Part shown: piece by piece, positions 53,928 through 62,521 of the stretch | How positions within the stretch are numbered: position 1 is the first letter of the stretch | Layout: each line of letters starts with the position of its first letter | Origin: a bacterium HR40 | GTDB lineage: Bacteria; Pseudomonadota; Alphaproteobacteria; Geminicoccales; Geminicoccaceae | Direction: 5' to 3' | Assembly (NCBI GenBank): GCA_002898275.1 | Contig: BEIQ01000003.1 | Coordinates: 248,001 to 312,000 of the forward strand | Length of the DNA stretch: 64,000 bases | Notes under the pieces: model-generated | What the model was told of the DNA's origin: nothing | Seen by the model: only the letters and a program-made list of their open reading frames with translations | Databases searched by the model: none | Made by a program: the position numbers and the translations under genes

Positions 53928-54899
53928 TTGGTGGCGATGCCGATCTGGGATGCCCATTCCTGCGTGCCCCTGCACCCGGACTTCGATCTTAGGGCGCTGA
54001 TGCGCCATTACCGCAACGGGGCCCGCTTCGTGTCCATCAACGTCGGCATGGACATGAACCCCCTCGACCAGATCCTCACGGTGATCGCGAGCTTCCGCCG
54101 CCAGCTCGCCGCCCATCCCGAGCTGTTCGTACCGGTAGCGAGCGCCGCCGACGTCGCACGTGCCCTGTGCGAGGACAAGCTCGCCGTCGCGTTCGATCTC
54201 GAGGGCGGGATCCCGCTTTGCGGCCGCCCCGAAATGGTTTTCCTCTTCCGCGATCTGGGCGTACGCCAGATCCACCTCGCCTACAATCGCAACAACGCCT
54301 TGGGTGGCGGCTGTTACGACGAGGATGTGCCGTTGACCCCGCTCGGGCGGAGGATCGTGCAGGCGATCTACGCCGCCGGCCTGTTCATGGACCTTTCCCA
54401 CACGGGCCAGCGGACGAGCCTCGACATCGTCGAGCTCGGTCTCGGTCCCGTGATCTTCAGTCACGCCAACCCGCGCGCCCTGGCTCCCGACCGGCGCTGT
54501 ATCACCGAAGAGCAGATCCGTGCCTGTGCCGCGACGGGCGGCGTCGTCTGTGTGACCGGCGTCGGTCGTTTCCTTCCCGATCCCCAGGCGCGCACACCCG
54601 CCATTCTCGCCTGTATCGACCATCTCGTCGAGCGCGTCGGGCCCCGCCACGTGGGTCTTTCCCTCGATTTCGAATATCCCGCGGAGGGGCTCGACGACGC
54701 TCCGGCCGGTCTCGACCGGCGCTATTGGTGGCCGCCCGAGTTCGGTTACGACGGCACGCCGCGCGGCCTGCGGATCGCCACTCCCGAACAGCTGCCGGAA
54801 ATCGCCGAAGGCCTCGCCGCCCGCGGCTATGACGACGACGCGATCGCCGCCATCCTGTTCGGCAATATGTTCGCGCTCGCGCGCCGAGTGTGGCGCTGA
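53928..54899 (+). CDS. Membrane dipeptidase-like protein (peptidase M19), variant first metal motif
   Basis: About 323 residues of the renal-dipeptidase (M19) fold, a zinc-dependent TIM barrel. The bridging Glu is in AFDLEGGIPL, the metal histidines are in FMDLSHTGQ and FSHANPRAL, and GLSLDFEYP carries the catalytic-site Asp. The first motif, usually DxHxD, reads WDAHSC, so the second acid is lost. Activity on dipeptides is therefore uncertain; some M19 proteins act on D-amino-acid or lactone substrates. The start is unclear: TTG 53928 has GGAGGA seven bases upstream, with GTG 53931, ATG 53913 and ATG 53937 also in frame. Confidence 0.8.
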   Translation: MVAMPIWDAHSCVPLHPDFDLRALMRHYRNGARFVSINVGMDMNPLDQILTVIASFRRQLAAHPELFVPVASAADVARALCEDKLAVAFDLEGGIPLCGRPEMVFLFRDLGVRQIHLAYNRNNALGGGCYDEDVPLTPLGRRIVQAIYAAGLFMDLSHTGQRTSLDIVELGLGPVIFSHANPRALAPDRRCITEEQIRACAATGGVVCVTGVGRFLPDPQARTPAILACIDHLVERVGPRHVGLSLDFEYPAEGLDDAPAGLDRRYWWPPEFGYDGTPRGLRIATPEQLPEIAEGLAARGYDDDAIAAILFGNMFALARRVWR

Positions 54900-54904
54900 C
54901 GCGC

Positions 54905-56263
54905 TCAGGCGAGTCGGCCGAGTTCGTCCTCGAGGATAGCGAGGGCCGCCTCCAGTTCGGCTCGCGCGATCGTCAGCGGCGGTCCCAGGACCAGCGTACT
55001 GCCGGCTCCGATCTTGAACGACAGACCCCGGGCGAGGCAGCCGTAAAGGACCTCCTCCGCCTCCGCAACCGCCGGCGCACCGTCGGGACGACGGAGCTCG
55101 AGGGCCCACTGCATCCCGATCCCGCGCACCTCGGCGACGAGCGGGTGACCGCGAAGCCGCTCGCGCAGTCGGCCGAGGACGAGCTCCCCGAGGCGCCGCA
55201 CCCGCCCGCAGAGGTCCTCCTCCTCGATCACCGCCAGGGTCGCCAAGGCCGCGGCACAGCCGACGCTGCTCTTCTCGTGCGTCACGTGACCGATCGCGAA
55301 CGCGGGGAACCGGTCGAAAGCGGCCTTGGCCAGCATCGCGGCGAGCGGAAAGAGACCGCCGCCCAGCCCCTTGCCGAGGAGCAGGATGTCCGGGACCGCC
55401 TGCATCTGCTCGTAGACGAAGAGGCTGCCGCTGCGGCCGAGACAAGAGGGGATCTCGTCGAAGACCAGGAGCACGCCGTGGCGGTCGCAGATCTCGCGCA
55501 CCGCCCGCCAGAAGCCGGGCGGCGGCAGCTCGACGGTGGTCCAGCGCACCGGTTCGGCGAAGAGAGCGGCGAAATCGCCCTCCGCCGCCAACACCCTGTC
55601 GATCCGCTCGAGGCAGCCGCTGTGGGCGTCGTCGGTACAACCGTGCGGGCACCGCCCGCGAGTGGGTGGCGGCAGATGTTCGGTGGCCGGGAGGAGCGGC
55701 CCGACCTCGCGCCGGAAGAGCGCTTCGCCACCGACCGAGGCGGCATCGAGCCCGACGCCGTGGAAGCTGCCCCAAAAGGAGAGGATCTTGTGGCGGCCGG
55801 TGAGATGACGCACGAGGCGGAGCGCCATACCGACGGCCACCGTGCCAGCTGGAGCCAAGAGCAGCTTCCACGGCCCGCCCGGTGCCGCCGCGCACAGCCT
55901 CTCGGCCAGCTCGACCGCATAGGGGTTGGTGAAGCGGCGCGGACAGAAGGGCAGCTCGTCGAGGGCCCGTTTGACCGCCGCCACCACCCGCGGGTGACCG
56001 AAGCCCAGTTGGTGCACGCTGTTGCCGTGGAAGTCGAGGAGCTCGCGGCCATCCGCCGTGCGCAATCGGGCACCGTGGGCGGCGAGGATGGCATCGAGAC
56101 AGGGCGTGGAGAGCGCCTGACGGAAGAAGACCGCCTCGTCGCGCGCGACGAGCTCCCGCCCACGCGGGCCGAGATGGCGGGCGAGATGGGCGTCGCGCCG
56201 CGGCGACAGGTTGACATCGCCCTCGCTGCGATCGACCGCACCCCCGGACTCGCCCTCGGACAT
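54905..56263 (-). CDS. Class III PLP enzyme resembling (R)-1-hydroxy-2-aminoethylphosphonate ammonia-lyase (PbfA)
   Basis: A 452-residue aminotransferase-fold PLP enzyme. The PLP lysine is Lys298 (LLLGKGLGGG) and the pyridine Asp is Asp269 (VFDEIPS). The blocks LLDFHGNSVHQLGFGHPRVV, LPFCPRRFTNPYA, FWGSFHGVGLDAASVGGEAL and GPLLPATEHLPPP are those I associate with PbfA, which eliminates ammonia from hydroxylated aminoethylphosphonate. No phnW, phnX, phnY or phnA gene is visible in the window, so an amino-alcohol-type lyase or transaminase with another substrate is possible. It is the last gene of a seven-gene leftward operon. Confidence 0.75.
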   Translation of the reverse strand: MSEGESGGAVDRSEGDVNLSPRRDAHLARHLGPRGRELVARDEAVFFRQALSTPCLDAILAAHGARLRTADGRELLDFHGNSVHQLGFGHPRVVAAVKRALDELPFCPRRFTNPYAVELAERLCAAAPGGPWKLLLAPAGTVAVGMALRLVRHLTGRHKILSFWGSFHGVGLDAASVGGEALFRREVGPLLPATEHLPPPTRGRCPHGCTDDAHSGCLERIDRVLAAEGDFAALFAEPVRWTTVELPPPGFWRAVREICDRHGVLLVFDEIPSCLGRSGSLFVYEQMQAVPDILLLGKGLGGGLFPLAAMLAKAAFDRFPAFAIGHVTHEKSSVGCAAALATLAVIEEEDLCGRVRRLGELVLGRLRERLRGHPLVAEVRGIGMQWALELRRPDGAPAVAEAEEVLYGCLARGLSFKIGAGSTLVLGPPLTIARAELEAALAILEDELGRLA

Positions 56264-56286
56264 CGCACCCCCGCACGCGGGAGGGT

Positions 56287-57054
56287 CTACACCCAGCCGC
56301 CGTCGACGATGTAGGTCTGGTTGGTGATCGCCGCCGCGTCATCGGAGCAAAGGAACAGCACCACCCGTGCGATGTCCTCGGGGTAGAGCTTGCGCTTGAG
56401 GCACTGGCGGCGCAGCAGCTCCTCTTCGCCCTCGGGTGTCAGCCACAGCTCGATCTGGCGCTTGGTCATGATCCAGCCCGGAGCGAGGGAGAGGACGCGA
56501 ATGTTATCGGCGCCGAGATCGCGGGCGAGACCGCGGGTGAGGCCGACCACCGCCGCCTTGGCCGCCGTGTAGCCGGGCATGCCACCCTGGCCCACCATCC
56601 AACTCGTCGACCCCATATTGAGGATGACACCGCCGCCAGCCGCCCGCATCATCGGGATCACCGCCTGGGCAGCGAAGAACTGATGCTTGAGATTGAGGGC
56701 GAAGCGCTCGTCCCAGTATTCCGGGGTTACCTCCTCGATGCGATGACGGTCGTCGCGGGCGGCATTGTTGACGAGCACGGTGATGGGCCCGTGGACCTCG
56801 GCCGCCCGTGCCACCGATCGGCGCAGCCAGTCGATGTCCCGCAGGTCGCACTCGAGGAACAGCGGGGCCGGATGGCCTTTCTCGGCAATGTCGGCGACCA
56901 GCCGCTGGCTCGATTCGACGTCGATATCGACAAAGGCGACCTTCGATTTCTGGGCACAGAAATGCTCGACGATCGAGGCGCCGATACCCGAACCGCCGCC
57001 GGTCACCAGCACCGATCGGCCTTCGAGACTGGGATAGATCGCCCATTTCGCCAT
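56287..57054 (-). CDS. Short-chain dehydrogenase/reductase (classical SDR)
   Basis: A 255-residue classical SDR with all catalytic elements: VTGGGSGIGASIVEH for cofactor binding, NNAARDD, catalytic Ser in NMGSTSWM, and YTAAKAAVV for the Tyr-Lys pair. It ends YIVDGGWV as usual. Asp in FVDIDVESS near the second strand suggests NAD rather than NADP. ATG 57054 has GGGAGG upstream. It lies between the aminopeptidase and PbfA-like genes; the substrate is probably a hydroxyl intermediate of that pathway (inference). Confidence 0.87.
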   Translation of the reverse strand: MAKWAIYPSLEGRSVLVTGGGSGIGASIVEHFCAQKSKVAFVDIDVESSQRLVADIAEKGHPAPLFLECDLRDIDWLRRSVARAAEVHGPITVLVNNAARDDRHRIEEVTPEYWDERFALNLKHQFFAAQAVIPMMRAAGGGVILNMGSTSWMVGQGGMPGYTAAKAAVVGLTRGLARDLGADNIRVLSLAPGWIMTKRQIELWLTPEGEEELLRRQCLKRKLYPEDIARVVLFLCSDDAAAITNQTYIVDGGWV

Positions 57055-57098
57055 GTTCGCCTCCCTGCGCGGGCAACCGCCCGCTTGGTATCGGATCG

Positions 57099-57983
57099 TC
57101 ACTTCGCCAGCGTGCCGCATTCGAGTCCGGCAAGCAGCTCTTCGAGATCCTGCGGACCGTCGTAGGGCGGCCGGTGCCAACCCCGCGGTGAGAGGGTGAA
57201 GACCTCGCAGCCCTCCGCGTTGACGCCCACCATGTGCTCGAACTGGGCCGATAGCGAGCGGTCGCGGGTCACGGCCGTCCAGCCGTCGTTGAGGATTTTC
57301 ACATCGGGGCGGCCGGCATTGATCATCGGCTCGATGGTGAAGACCATGCCGGGCCGGAGTTCGAGGCCGGTGCCCGGTCGGCCGTAGTGACGCACCTCGG
57401 GGGAGTCGTGGAATTTGCGGCCGATCCCGTGGCCGACGAATTCGCGCACCACCGAGAAGCGGTGCGCTTCCGCATGGCTCTGGATGGCGTGGCCGACATC
57501 GCCCAGGGTGGCCCCTGGACGGACCGCGCGGATCCCCCGCCACATGCAGGCGAAGGTGACCTCGACGAGCCGTCGTCCCTTGACCGGCACCTCGTCCGGG
57601 TCGCCGGCATAGTACATGCGACTCGTGTCGCCATACCATCCATCGAGGATCACGGTGACATCGATGTTGAGGATGTCGCCTTTCTCGAGCCGCTTGCGAT
57701 CGTCGGGGATACCGTGGTTGACCACGTGATTGACCGAGATGCAGCAGCTCTTGGGGTAACCGCGGTAGCCCAGCGTGGCCGGCACCGCTCCATGGTCGCG
57801 GATGAAGGCCTCGATGCGCCGGTCGAGTTCGCCCGTGCTCACCCCGGGCTTCACGAACGGGGTGATGAAATCGAGGGTCTCGGCGGCGAGTCGGCCGGCC
57901 CGGCGCAGAGCCGCGAACTCGTCGGAACTGTAGAGGCTCACCGGGAGGCCGGTGCCGTCCCGGTCGACGATGGCCTTGTGCAT
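57099..57983 (-). CDS. map: Type I methionine aminopeptidase
   Basis: A 294-residue metallopeptidase that removes N-terminal methionine. All ligands are present: His90, Asp108, Asp119, His185, Glu218 and Glu249. About 35 residues extend beyond the usual C-terminus (after Glu249). It lies seven bases after the 2-hydroxyacid dehydrogenase stop inside a catabolic operon rather than near ribosomal genes, so it may be an additional copy with a special job. That is inference. Confidence 0.93.
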   Translation of the reverse strand: MHKAIVDRDGTGLPVSLYSSDEFAALRRAGRLAAETLDFITPFVKPGVSTGELDRRIEAFIRDHGAVPATLGYRGYPKSCCISVNHVVNHGIPDDRKRLEKGDILNIDVTVILDGWYGDTSRMYYAGDPDEVPVKGRRLVEVTFACMWRGIRAVRPGATLGDVGHAIQSHAEAHRFSVVREFVGHGIGRKFHDSPEVRHYGRPGTGLELRPGMVFTIEPMINAGRPDVKILNDGWTAVTRDRSLSAQFEHMVGVNAEGCEVFTLSPRGWHRPPYDGPQDLEELLAGLECGTLAK

Positions 57984-57990
57984 GGCGGTC

Positions 57991-59301
57991 CTACGCATGG
58001 AGGCTGAGAGTCTCGGGATTGAGCACACGTCCTTCCCCCGGGTCCTCACCGCGCAGCACGTGCAGGATATTGTCCACGCACATCGCCGCCATGCGCCGGA
58101 TGGCATCGTCGCTCAGCCCGGCCACGTGCGGCGACAATACCACGTTGTCGAGCCCGAGCAGCGGAGAGTCCCGAAGCGGTTCGCTCGCGAACACGTCGAG
58201 CCCGGCGCCGGCGATCCGCCGCTCGCGCAGCGCCTCCACGAGCGCCGCTTCGTCGACGAGTTCGCCCCGCGCCGTGTTCACGAGATAGGCATCGGGCCGC
58301 ATCAGGGAAAGCCGGGAGGCGTCGATCAGATGGCGGGTGGCGGGAGAGGCCGGACAGTGGAGCGATACGAAGTCGGCGGTGCGCAAGAGCTCCTCGAGCC
58401 CCACTGGCTCGCAGCCCAGATGCCGCACCGTCTCGGCCTCGACCAGTGGATCGTGCACGAGGATGCGCGCGGCGAAACCGCGGCAACGCCGCGCCAGTGC
58501 CCGACCGATGCGACCAAAACCGACGATCCCCACCACCGCCCCGTGGAGGCCACGATGGCGCAGCGTACCCCATTCGCCGCTGCGTACCCGCCGATCGTAG
58601 TGAAGGATGCGGTGAGCGAGCGCCGCCATGAGGGCCAGCGCATGGTCGGCCACCGCTTCATGGTTGCTGCCGAATGCCATCACCACCGTCACGCCGTAGC
58701 GCCGTGCCGCCGCCAGGTCGATGCGGTCGTAGCCGACACCGAAACGGGCTATGCAGCGCAGTTCGGGGGCCGAGCGGAACACCCGCTCGCTGTAAGGCTC
58801 GATGCTGGCGATCGTCGCCACGACCCCGGAAAGCCGTTCGATCAGTTCGTCCTCCGAGAGGGTGCGACCGAGATCGTTGAAACGCAGCTCGAACCCCGCG
58901 CGCTCGAGCCCGGCGAGCAGTTCCGGTTGGTCGGCGAGCAGGGGCACCGCGACGAGGATCCGCGCCCGCGGTCGAGGGCGGCGCGTGGCGAACACGCGGC
59001 CGTGGCGCGCCTGCAAGAGACCGGCGAGCTTGGCTTCCAGTTGGCGCTCGATGCCCGATGCCAGCGCCGCAGCCTCGACCTCGCCGGACACCAGTTCGAC
59101 ATAAATGCGGACCACGCCCGCCTCCGACGGGTCGCGCAGCTGATCCCAGCGCCGCACACCGGCAACGGCGGCACGCATCGCCTCGCGCAGCTCGTTCAGG
59201 CGCGCTTCCGCTTCGTCGAGCCGGTCGGGATGGACCCGCAATTCCTCGACCACGAGGGACGATGCATCCGTTCCGAGCCGCGCGGTATCCATGTCAGTCA
59301 T
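57991..59301 (-). CDS. D-2-hydroxyacid dehydrogenase with an N-terminal extra domain
   Basis: A 436-residue NAD-linked dehydrogenase. Residues 113-436 are a normal D-2-hydroxyacid dehydrogenase (GFGRIG 261-266; catalytic Arg345, Glu374 and His392), close to phosphoglycerate dehydrogenase-like enzymes. Residues 15-105 are an added alpha/beta segment (strands LVVEELRVHP and GVVRIYVELVSG, long helices between) unlike the usual PGDH N-terminus, perhaps a ferredoxin-like domain. The ATG at 59301 overlaps the EamA stop by four bases; ATG 59292 is an alternative. Confidence 0.86.
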   Translation of the reverse strand: MTDMDTARLGTDASSLVVEELRVHPDRLDEAEARLNELREAMRAAVAGVRRWDQLRDPSEAGVVRIYVELVSGEVEAAALASGIERQLEAKLAGLLQARHGRVFATRRPRPRARILVAVPLLADQPELLAGLERAGFELRFNDLGRTLSEDELIERLSGVVATIASIEPYSERVFRSAPELRCIARFGVGYDRIDLAAARRYGVTVVMAFGSNHEAVADHALALMAALAHRILHYDRRVRSGEWGTLRHRGLHGAVVGIVGFGRIGRALARRCRGFAARILVHDPLVEAETVRHLGCEPVGLEELLRTADFVSLHCPASPATRHLIDASRLSLMRPDAYLVNTARGELVDEAALVEALRERRIAGAGLDVFASEPLRDSPLLGLDNVVLSPHVAGLSDDAIRRMAAMCVDNILHVLRGEDPGEGRVLNPETLSLHA

Positions 59302-60209
59302 GGGAATCGGTCCGTTGCCCGCAACCGCTGTTCCCGCCAAGCCGCGAACAGGCCGGCGCCGACGATGAGCGCCGCACCGGCGATGGTGAAGGCGTCGGGG
59401 ACCTCGCCGAACAGCACAAAGCCCCAGAATGCCGCCCACACGATCATCATGTAGAAGATGGGCTGCACCACCACAGCTGGCACGAGGGTCAGGGCGCGCA
59501 CGAGCAAATAGTGGCCGAGCGCTCCCATGAGTCCGAGAGCGACGAAGAGCGGCCAATGCGCGGGCTCGACGGCCGTCGCGAACCACGGACCGAGAAGCGA
59601 GAGGAGGACCGCCGACCAGATCGTCTGCCAGAGGAAGCTGGTCGCCGGCGGGTCGCTGCGGGCGGCGAGCCGGGTCAGGATATTGTAGAGCGCGAAGAGG
59701 AAGGCGCACACCACGGCGAGCAGCGCTCCGGGCTGGACCACGCCAAGGCCCGGGCGCACGATCAGCAGCACACCGGCAAAGCCCACGCTCACGGCAAGCC
59801 AGCGGCGCCAGCCGACGCGTTCCCCCAACGTCGGCACCGACAGGGCGGTGACGACGAGCGGCGTGGCCGCGACGATGGCGTGCACGGCGGCAAGCGGCAT
59901 GATGCGGAAGGCGAGCATGACGAGGGTCATCTCCACCACCAACACCGCTGTGCGCGCGATCTGGAGGAGCGGACGCGCCGCCTGCAGGGGCGGCCGGCCG
60001 CGGCTGGCGAACAGCATGGCGAGCACGAGGGGCACGGCGATGAGATGCCGCACCCACAGCACGAAGCTCGCGGAATAGTTGAGGACGAGGTATTTGCTGA
60101 TGCCGTCCATCGCCCCGAAGAGCGCGGTGGCCGCGAGCATCAAGAGAATGCCCCGCACCTCCGGCGCCAGTGCGAAGCCCCCGCTCCGGGGAAGATCCTC
60201 GCGCCTCAC
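59298..60209 (-). CDS. EamA/DMT-family membrane transporter
   Basis: A 303-residue protein with ten predicted transmembrane helices in two EamA repeats (MLAATALFGAMDGISKYLV opens repeat one; ALLAVVCAFLFALYNILTRL repeat two). Drug/metabolite-superfamily proteins mostly export amino acids or metabolites, or import small organics. The start is GTG 60209 overlapping the amidase stop (GTGA), so it is coupled to the amidase and probably moves its substrate or product. Confidence 0.88.
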   Translation of the reverse strand: MRREDLPRSGGFALAPEVRGILLMLAATALFGAMDGISKYLVLNYSASFVLWVRHLIAVPLVLAMLFASRGRPPLQAARPLLQIARTAVLVVEMTLVMLAFRIMPLAAVHAIVAATPLVVTALSVPTLGERVGWRRWLAVSVGFAGVLLIVRPGLGVVQPGALLAVVCAFLFALYNILTRLAARSDPPATSFLWQTIWSAVLLSLLGPWFATAVEPAHWPLFVALGLMGALGHYLLVRALTLVPAVVVQPIFYMMIVWAAFWGFVLFGEVPDAFTIAGAALIVGAGLFAAWREQRLRATDRFP

Positions 60210-61621
60210 GCCGGCGGTTCCGCCCGCGAATATCCGGTCGCCTGCTCGAGGGCGTGGGCGGCGCGCAGCATGGTGGCCTCGGCGAAGGGCCGGCCGACGA
60301 TCTGCAGGCCCAAGGGCAGGCCCGTCGGATCGAAACCCATGGGCACACTCATGGCCGGAAGCCCCGTGTAGTTGAACGGGCCGACATAGGCCCCGACCCG
60401 ATTGGCGAGCGCGACGAAGGCGCTTTCCTCGCGCACTTGCGGATCCTCGATCGGCGGGGCGGTACAGGGAGCCGTCGGCAGCAGCACGAGATCGGCATCG
60501 GCGAAAAGATCCCGCACGAGATGGGCACACACCGAAGCGCGGGCACTGGCCGCGCGCAAATAGGCCGTGGCGGGAAGGGCGAAACCGGGAAGCAATCGGG
60601 CGAGAGTCTGCGGGTTCCATTCCTGTTCGCGGCCGAAGACGCGGGGTCCGTGGAGGGCTGCCGCCTCGGCCATCATCACCGTCCGCCGCATCGCATTGAC
60701 GTCGCCGAAGTCCGGCGCCCGCCGCCGCACGACCTGCGCTCCCAGTCGGGCGAAAACCTCGAGCGCCGCGGCGAAGGCCGCCGCGACATCGGGGTCGGGC
60801 TCGGGTTCGAGCCCCTCGACCAGTGCGACCATCCGCATGCCCCGCAGCTCTCCGTCGAGGGCCCGGCGGTAGTCGGGCACCGGCCGCAGCGACGTGGTGG
60901 GATCGCGCGGATCGTGTCCGGCGATCACCGACAGGAGGAGTGCCGCATCCTCGGTCGAACGGCAGAGCGGGCCGATGTGATCGAGGGAAGGCGAGAGGGG
61001 CATACAGCCGGCGCGACTGACCCGCCCGTAGGTGGGCTTGATGCCCACGAGACCGCAGAAGGCGGACGGCACGCGGATGGAGCCGCCGGTGTCCGACCCG
61101 AGAGTCGCCGGGATCAGCCGAGCGGCGACGGCGGCCGCCCCGCCACTCGTCGAGCCGCCGGTCACCCGTTCGGCGTTCCAGGGATTGCGGGGCGTGCCGA
61201 CGTGGTCGTTGTGGCCGGTGATGCCGAGGGCGACCTCGACCATGGCCAGCCGGCCGATGTCGATCGCCCCCGCGGCATCGAGGCGTTCGAGCACGCTCGC
61301 CGTGGTGTCGGGGCGGAAACCGGCATAGACCCGGGAGCCGAAGTCGAGGGTCTCGCCAGCCCGGTAGAACATGTCCTTGTGGGCCAAAGGCACACCGTGC
61401 AGCGGCCCACGGATCTGCCCTCGTGCCCGCTCGCGATCCCGCGCTTGCGCCTCCGCCAGGGCACGCTCCGGCCACAGGCGCGCGACCGCGCGCAGCTCTC
61501 GACCCCGGCCATCGAGAGCCTCGAGGAAGGTGCGGGTGGCGTCGACGGCGCTCACCTCGCCCGCGGCGATCGCCCGGGCGAGACCGGAAAGTCCCAGGGG
61601 CGCGAGGTCCTCGAGCTTCAT
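60206..61621 (-). CDS. Amidase-signature family hydrolase
   Basis: A 471-residue amidase. The Ser-cisSer-Lys triad is Lys82 (LAHKDMF), Ser157 (GGSTSGG) and Ser181 (GSDTGGSIR). The family hydrolyses amides or ureas, including GatA and allophanate hydrolase relatives; no GatB/C partner is near, so this is a catabolic amidase. ATG 61621 overlaps the stop of the preceding 60-residue gene. It probably starts the pathway in this operon by freeing an acid and ammonia. Confidence 0.9.
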   Translation of the reverse strand: MKLEDLAPLGLSGLARAIAAGEVSAVDATRTFLEALDGRGRELRAVARLWPERALAEAQARDRERARGQIRGPLHGVPLAHKDMFYRAGETLDFGSRVYAGFRPDTTASVLERLDAAGAIDIGRLAMVEVALGITGHNDHVGTPRNPWNAERVTGGSTSGGAAAVAARLIPATLGSDTGGSIRVPSAFCGLVGIKPTYGRVSRAGCMPLSPSLDHIGPLCRSTEDAALLLSVIAGHDPRDPTTSLRPVPDYRRALDGELRGMRMVALVEGLEPEPDPDVAAAFAAALEVFARLGAQVVRRRAPDFGDVNAMRRTVMMAEAAALHGPRVFGREQEWNPQTLARLLPGFALPATAYLRAASARASVCAHLVRDLFADADLVLLPTAPCTAPPIEDPQVREESAFVALANRVGAYVGPFNYTGLPAMSVPMGFDPTGLPLGLQIVGRPFAEATMLRAAHALEQATGYSRAEPPA

Positions 61622-61800
61622 GCGCGGCACTCCCCTTCCTCGGCGGTCGCCGCAAGCTGCTCGAGGACCTCGAGGACGTTCGCCGGTTCGGCCCCGAAAG
61701 GCAGAAAACGCGTCGCCTCGGCGACGCGCTGCACGAGCTCCTCCGCCTGCCGCTGCGCACTCGCTGGAACTTCGCCAGGCACCGTCGCTCGCTTTTCCAT
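61618..61800 (-). CDS. Small protein coupled to the amidase
   Basis: A 60-residue protein I do not recognise with certainty. It is charged and mostly helical (ASAQRQAEELVQRVAEATRF), followed by FGAEPANVLEVLEQLA. ATG 61800 has GGGGGAGAG about six bases upstream, and the stop overlaps the amidase start (ATGA). Size and position recall the small AtzG-type partners of some amidases, but I cannot show homology by eye. It is the first gene of the operon. Confidence 0.6.
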   Translation of the reverse strand: MEKRATVPGEVPASAQRQAEELVQRVAEATRFLPFGAEPANVLEVLEQLAATAEEGECRA

Positions 61801-61883
61801 GGCCGCTCTCCCCCTTTGCCAGCCGCCCCATATCACGCGCTGGCGCGGCAGCGAAGGGCCGCGGGATCCCTCGCTGCCTGCCG

Positions 61884-61911
61884 TTGAGCGGGGATGACGA
61901 ACGCATTAGAA
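61884..61911 (+). promoter_or_regulatory. Possible dcd promoter
   Basis: TTGAGC (61884-61889) and TTAGAA (61906-61911) are spaced by 16 bases, 38 bases ahead of the dcd start. Weak match, so a suggestion only. Confidence 0.35.
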
Positions 61912-61948
61912 GAGCGCGAGCGTTGCAGCTTTCCCGAGGATAGGCCCC

Positions 61949-62503
61949 ATGCCCGTCATGCCCGATCGCTGGATCCGGGAAATGGCCATGCGTCACGGCA
62001 TGATCGAGCCGTTCGTCGATCGTCAGCAGCGCGAAGGCTGCATTTCCTACGGCCTTTCATCCTACGGCTATGACGCGCGTCTCGCGAACGAGTTCCGCAT
62101 CTTCACCAATGTCGATGGCGCCATCGTCGACCCGAAGAACTTCTCGGAGCGGAGCTTCGTCGAGCGCACGGCCGAGGTGTGCACGATCCCGCCCAATAGC
62201 TTTGCCCTGGCCCGCACCGTGGAATACTTTCGTGTCCCGCGCGACGTGCTGGTGATCTGCCTCGGCAAGAGCACCTACGCGCGGTGCGGGATCATCGTCA
62301 ATGTCACCCCGCTCGAGCCCGAATGGGAGGGCCATGTGACCCTCGAGATCTCGAACACGACGCCGCTTCCCGCCCGCGTCTACGCCAACGAGGGCATCTG
62401 CCAGTTCGTCTTCCTCAAAGGGGCGGAACCCCCCGAGGTCTCCTATGCCGATCGCCGCGGCAAGTACATGCGCCAGACCGGCGTGACCCTGCCGCGCCTG
62501 TGA
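61949..62503 (+). CDS. dcd: dCTP deaminase
   Basis: A 184-residue homotrimeric enzyme that deaminates dCTP to dUTP for thymidylate synthesis. The active-site GKSTYAR motif (106-112) and catalytic Glu133 in HVTLEISN are present, and length is standard. ATG 61949 has CGAGGA upstream. It lies 18 bases ahead of murA and is probably cotranscribed with it. It is divergent from the amidase operon. Confidence 0.96.
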   Translation: MPVMPDRWIREMAMRHGMIEPFVDRQQREGCISYGLSSYGYDARLANEFRIFTNVDGAIVDPKNFSERSFVERTAEVCTIPPNSFALARTVEYFRVPRDVLVICLGKSTYARCGIIVNVTPLEPEWEGHVTLEISNTTPLPARVYANEGICQFVFLKGAEPPEVSYADRRGKYMRQTGVTLPRL

Positions 62504-62521
62504 AGTCGCGAGGAGAAGACC

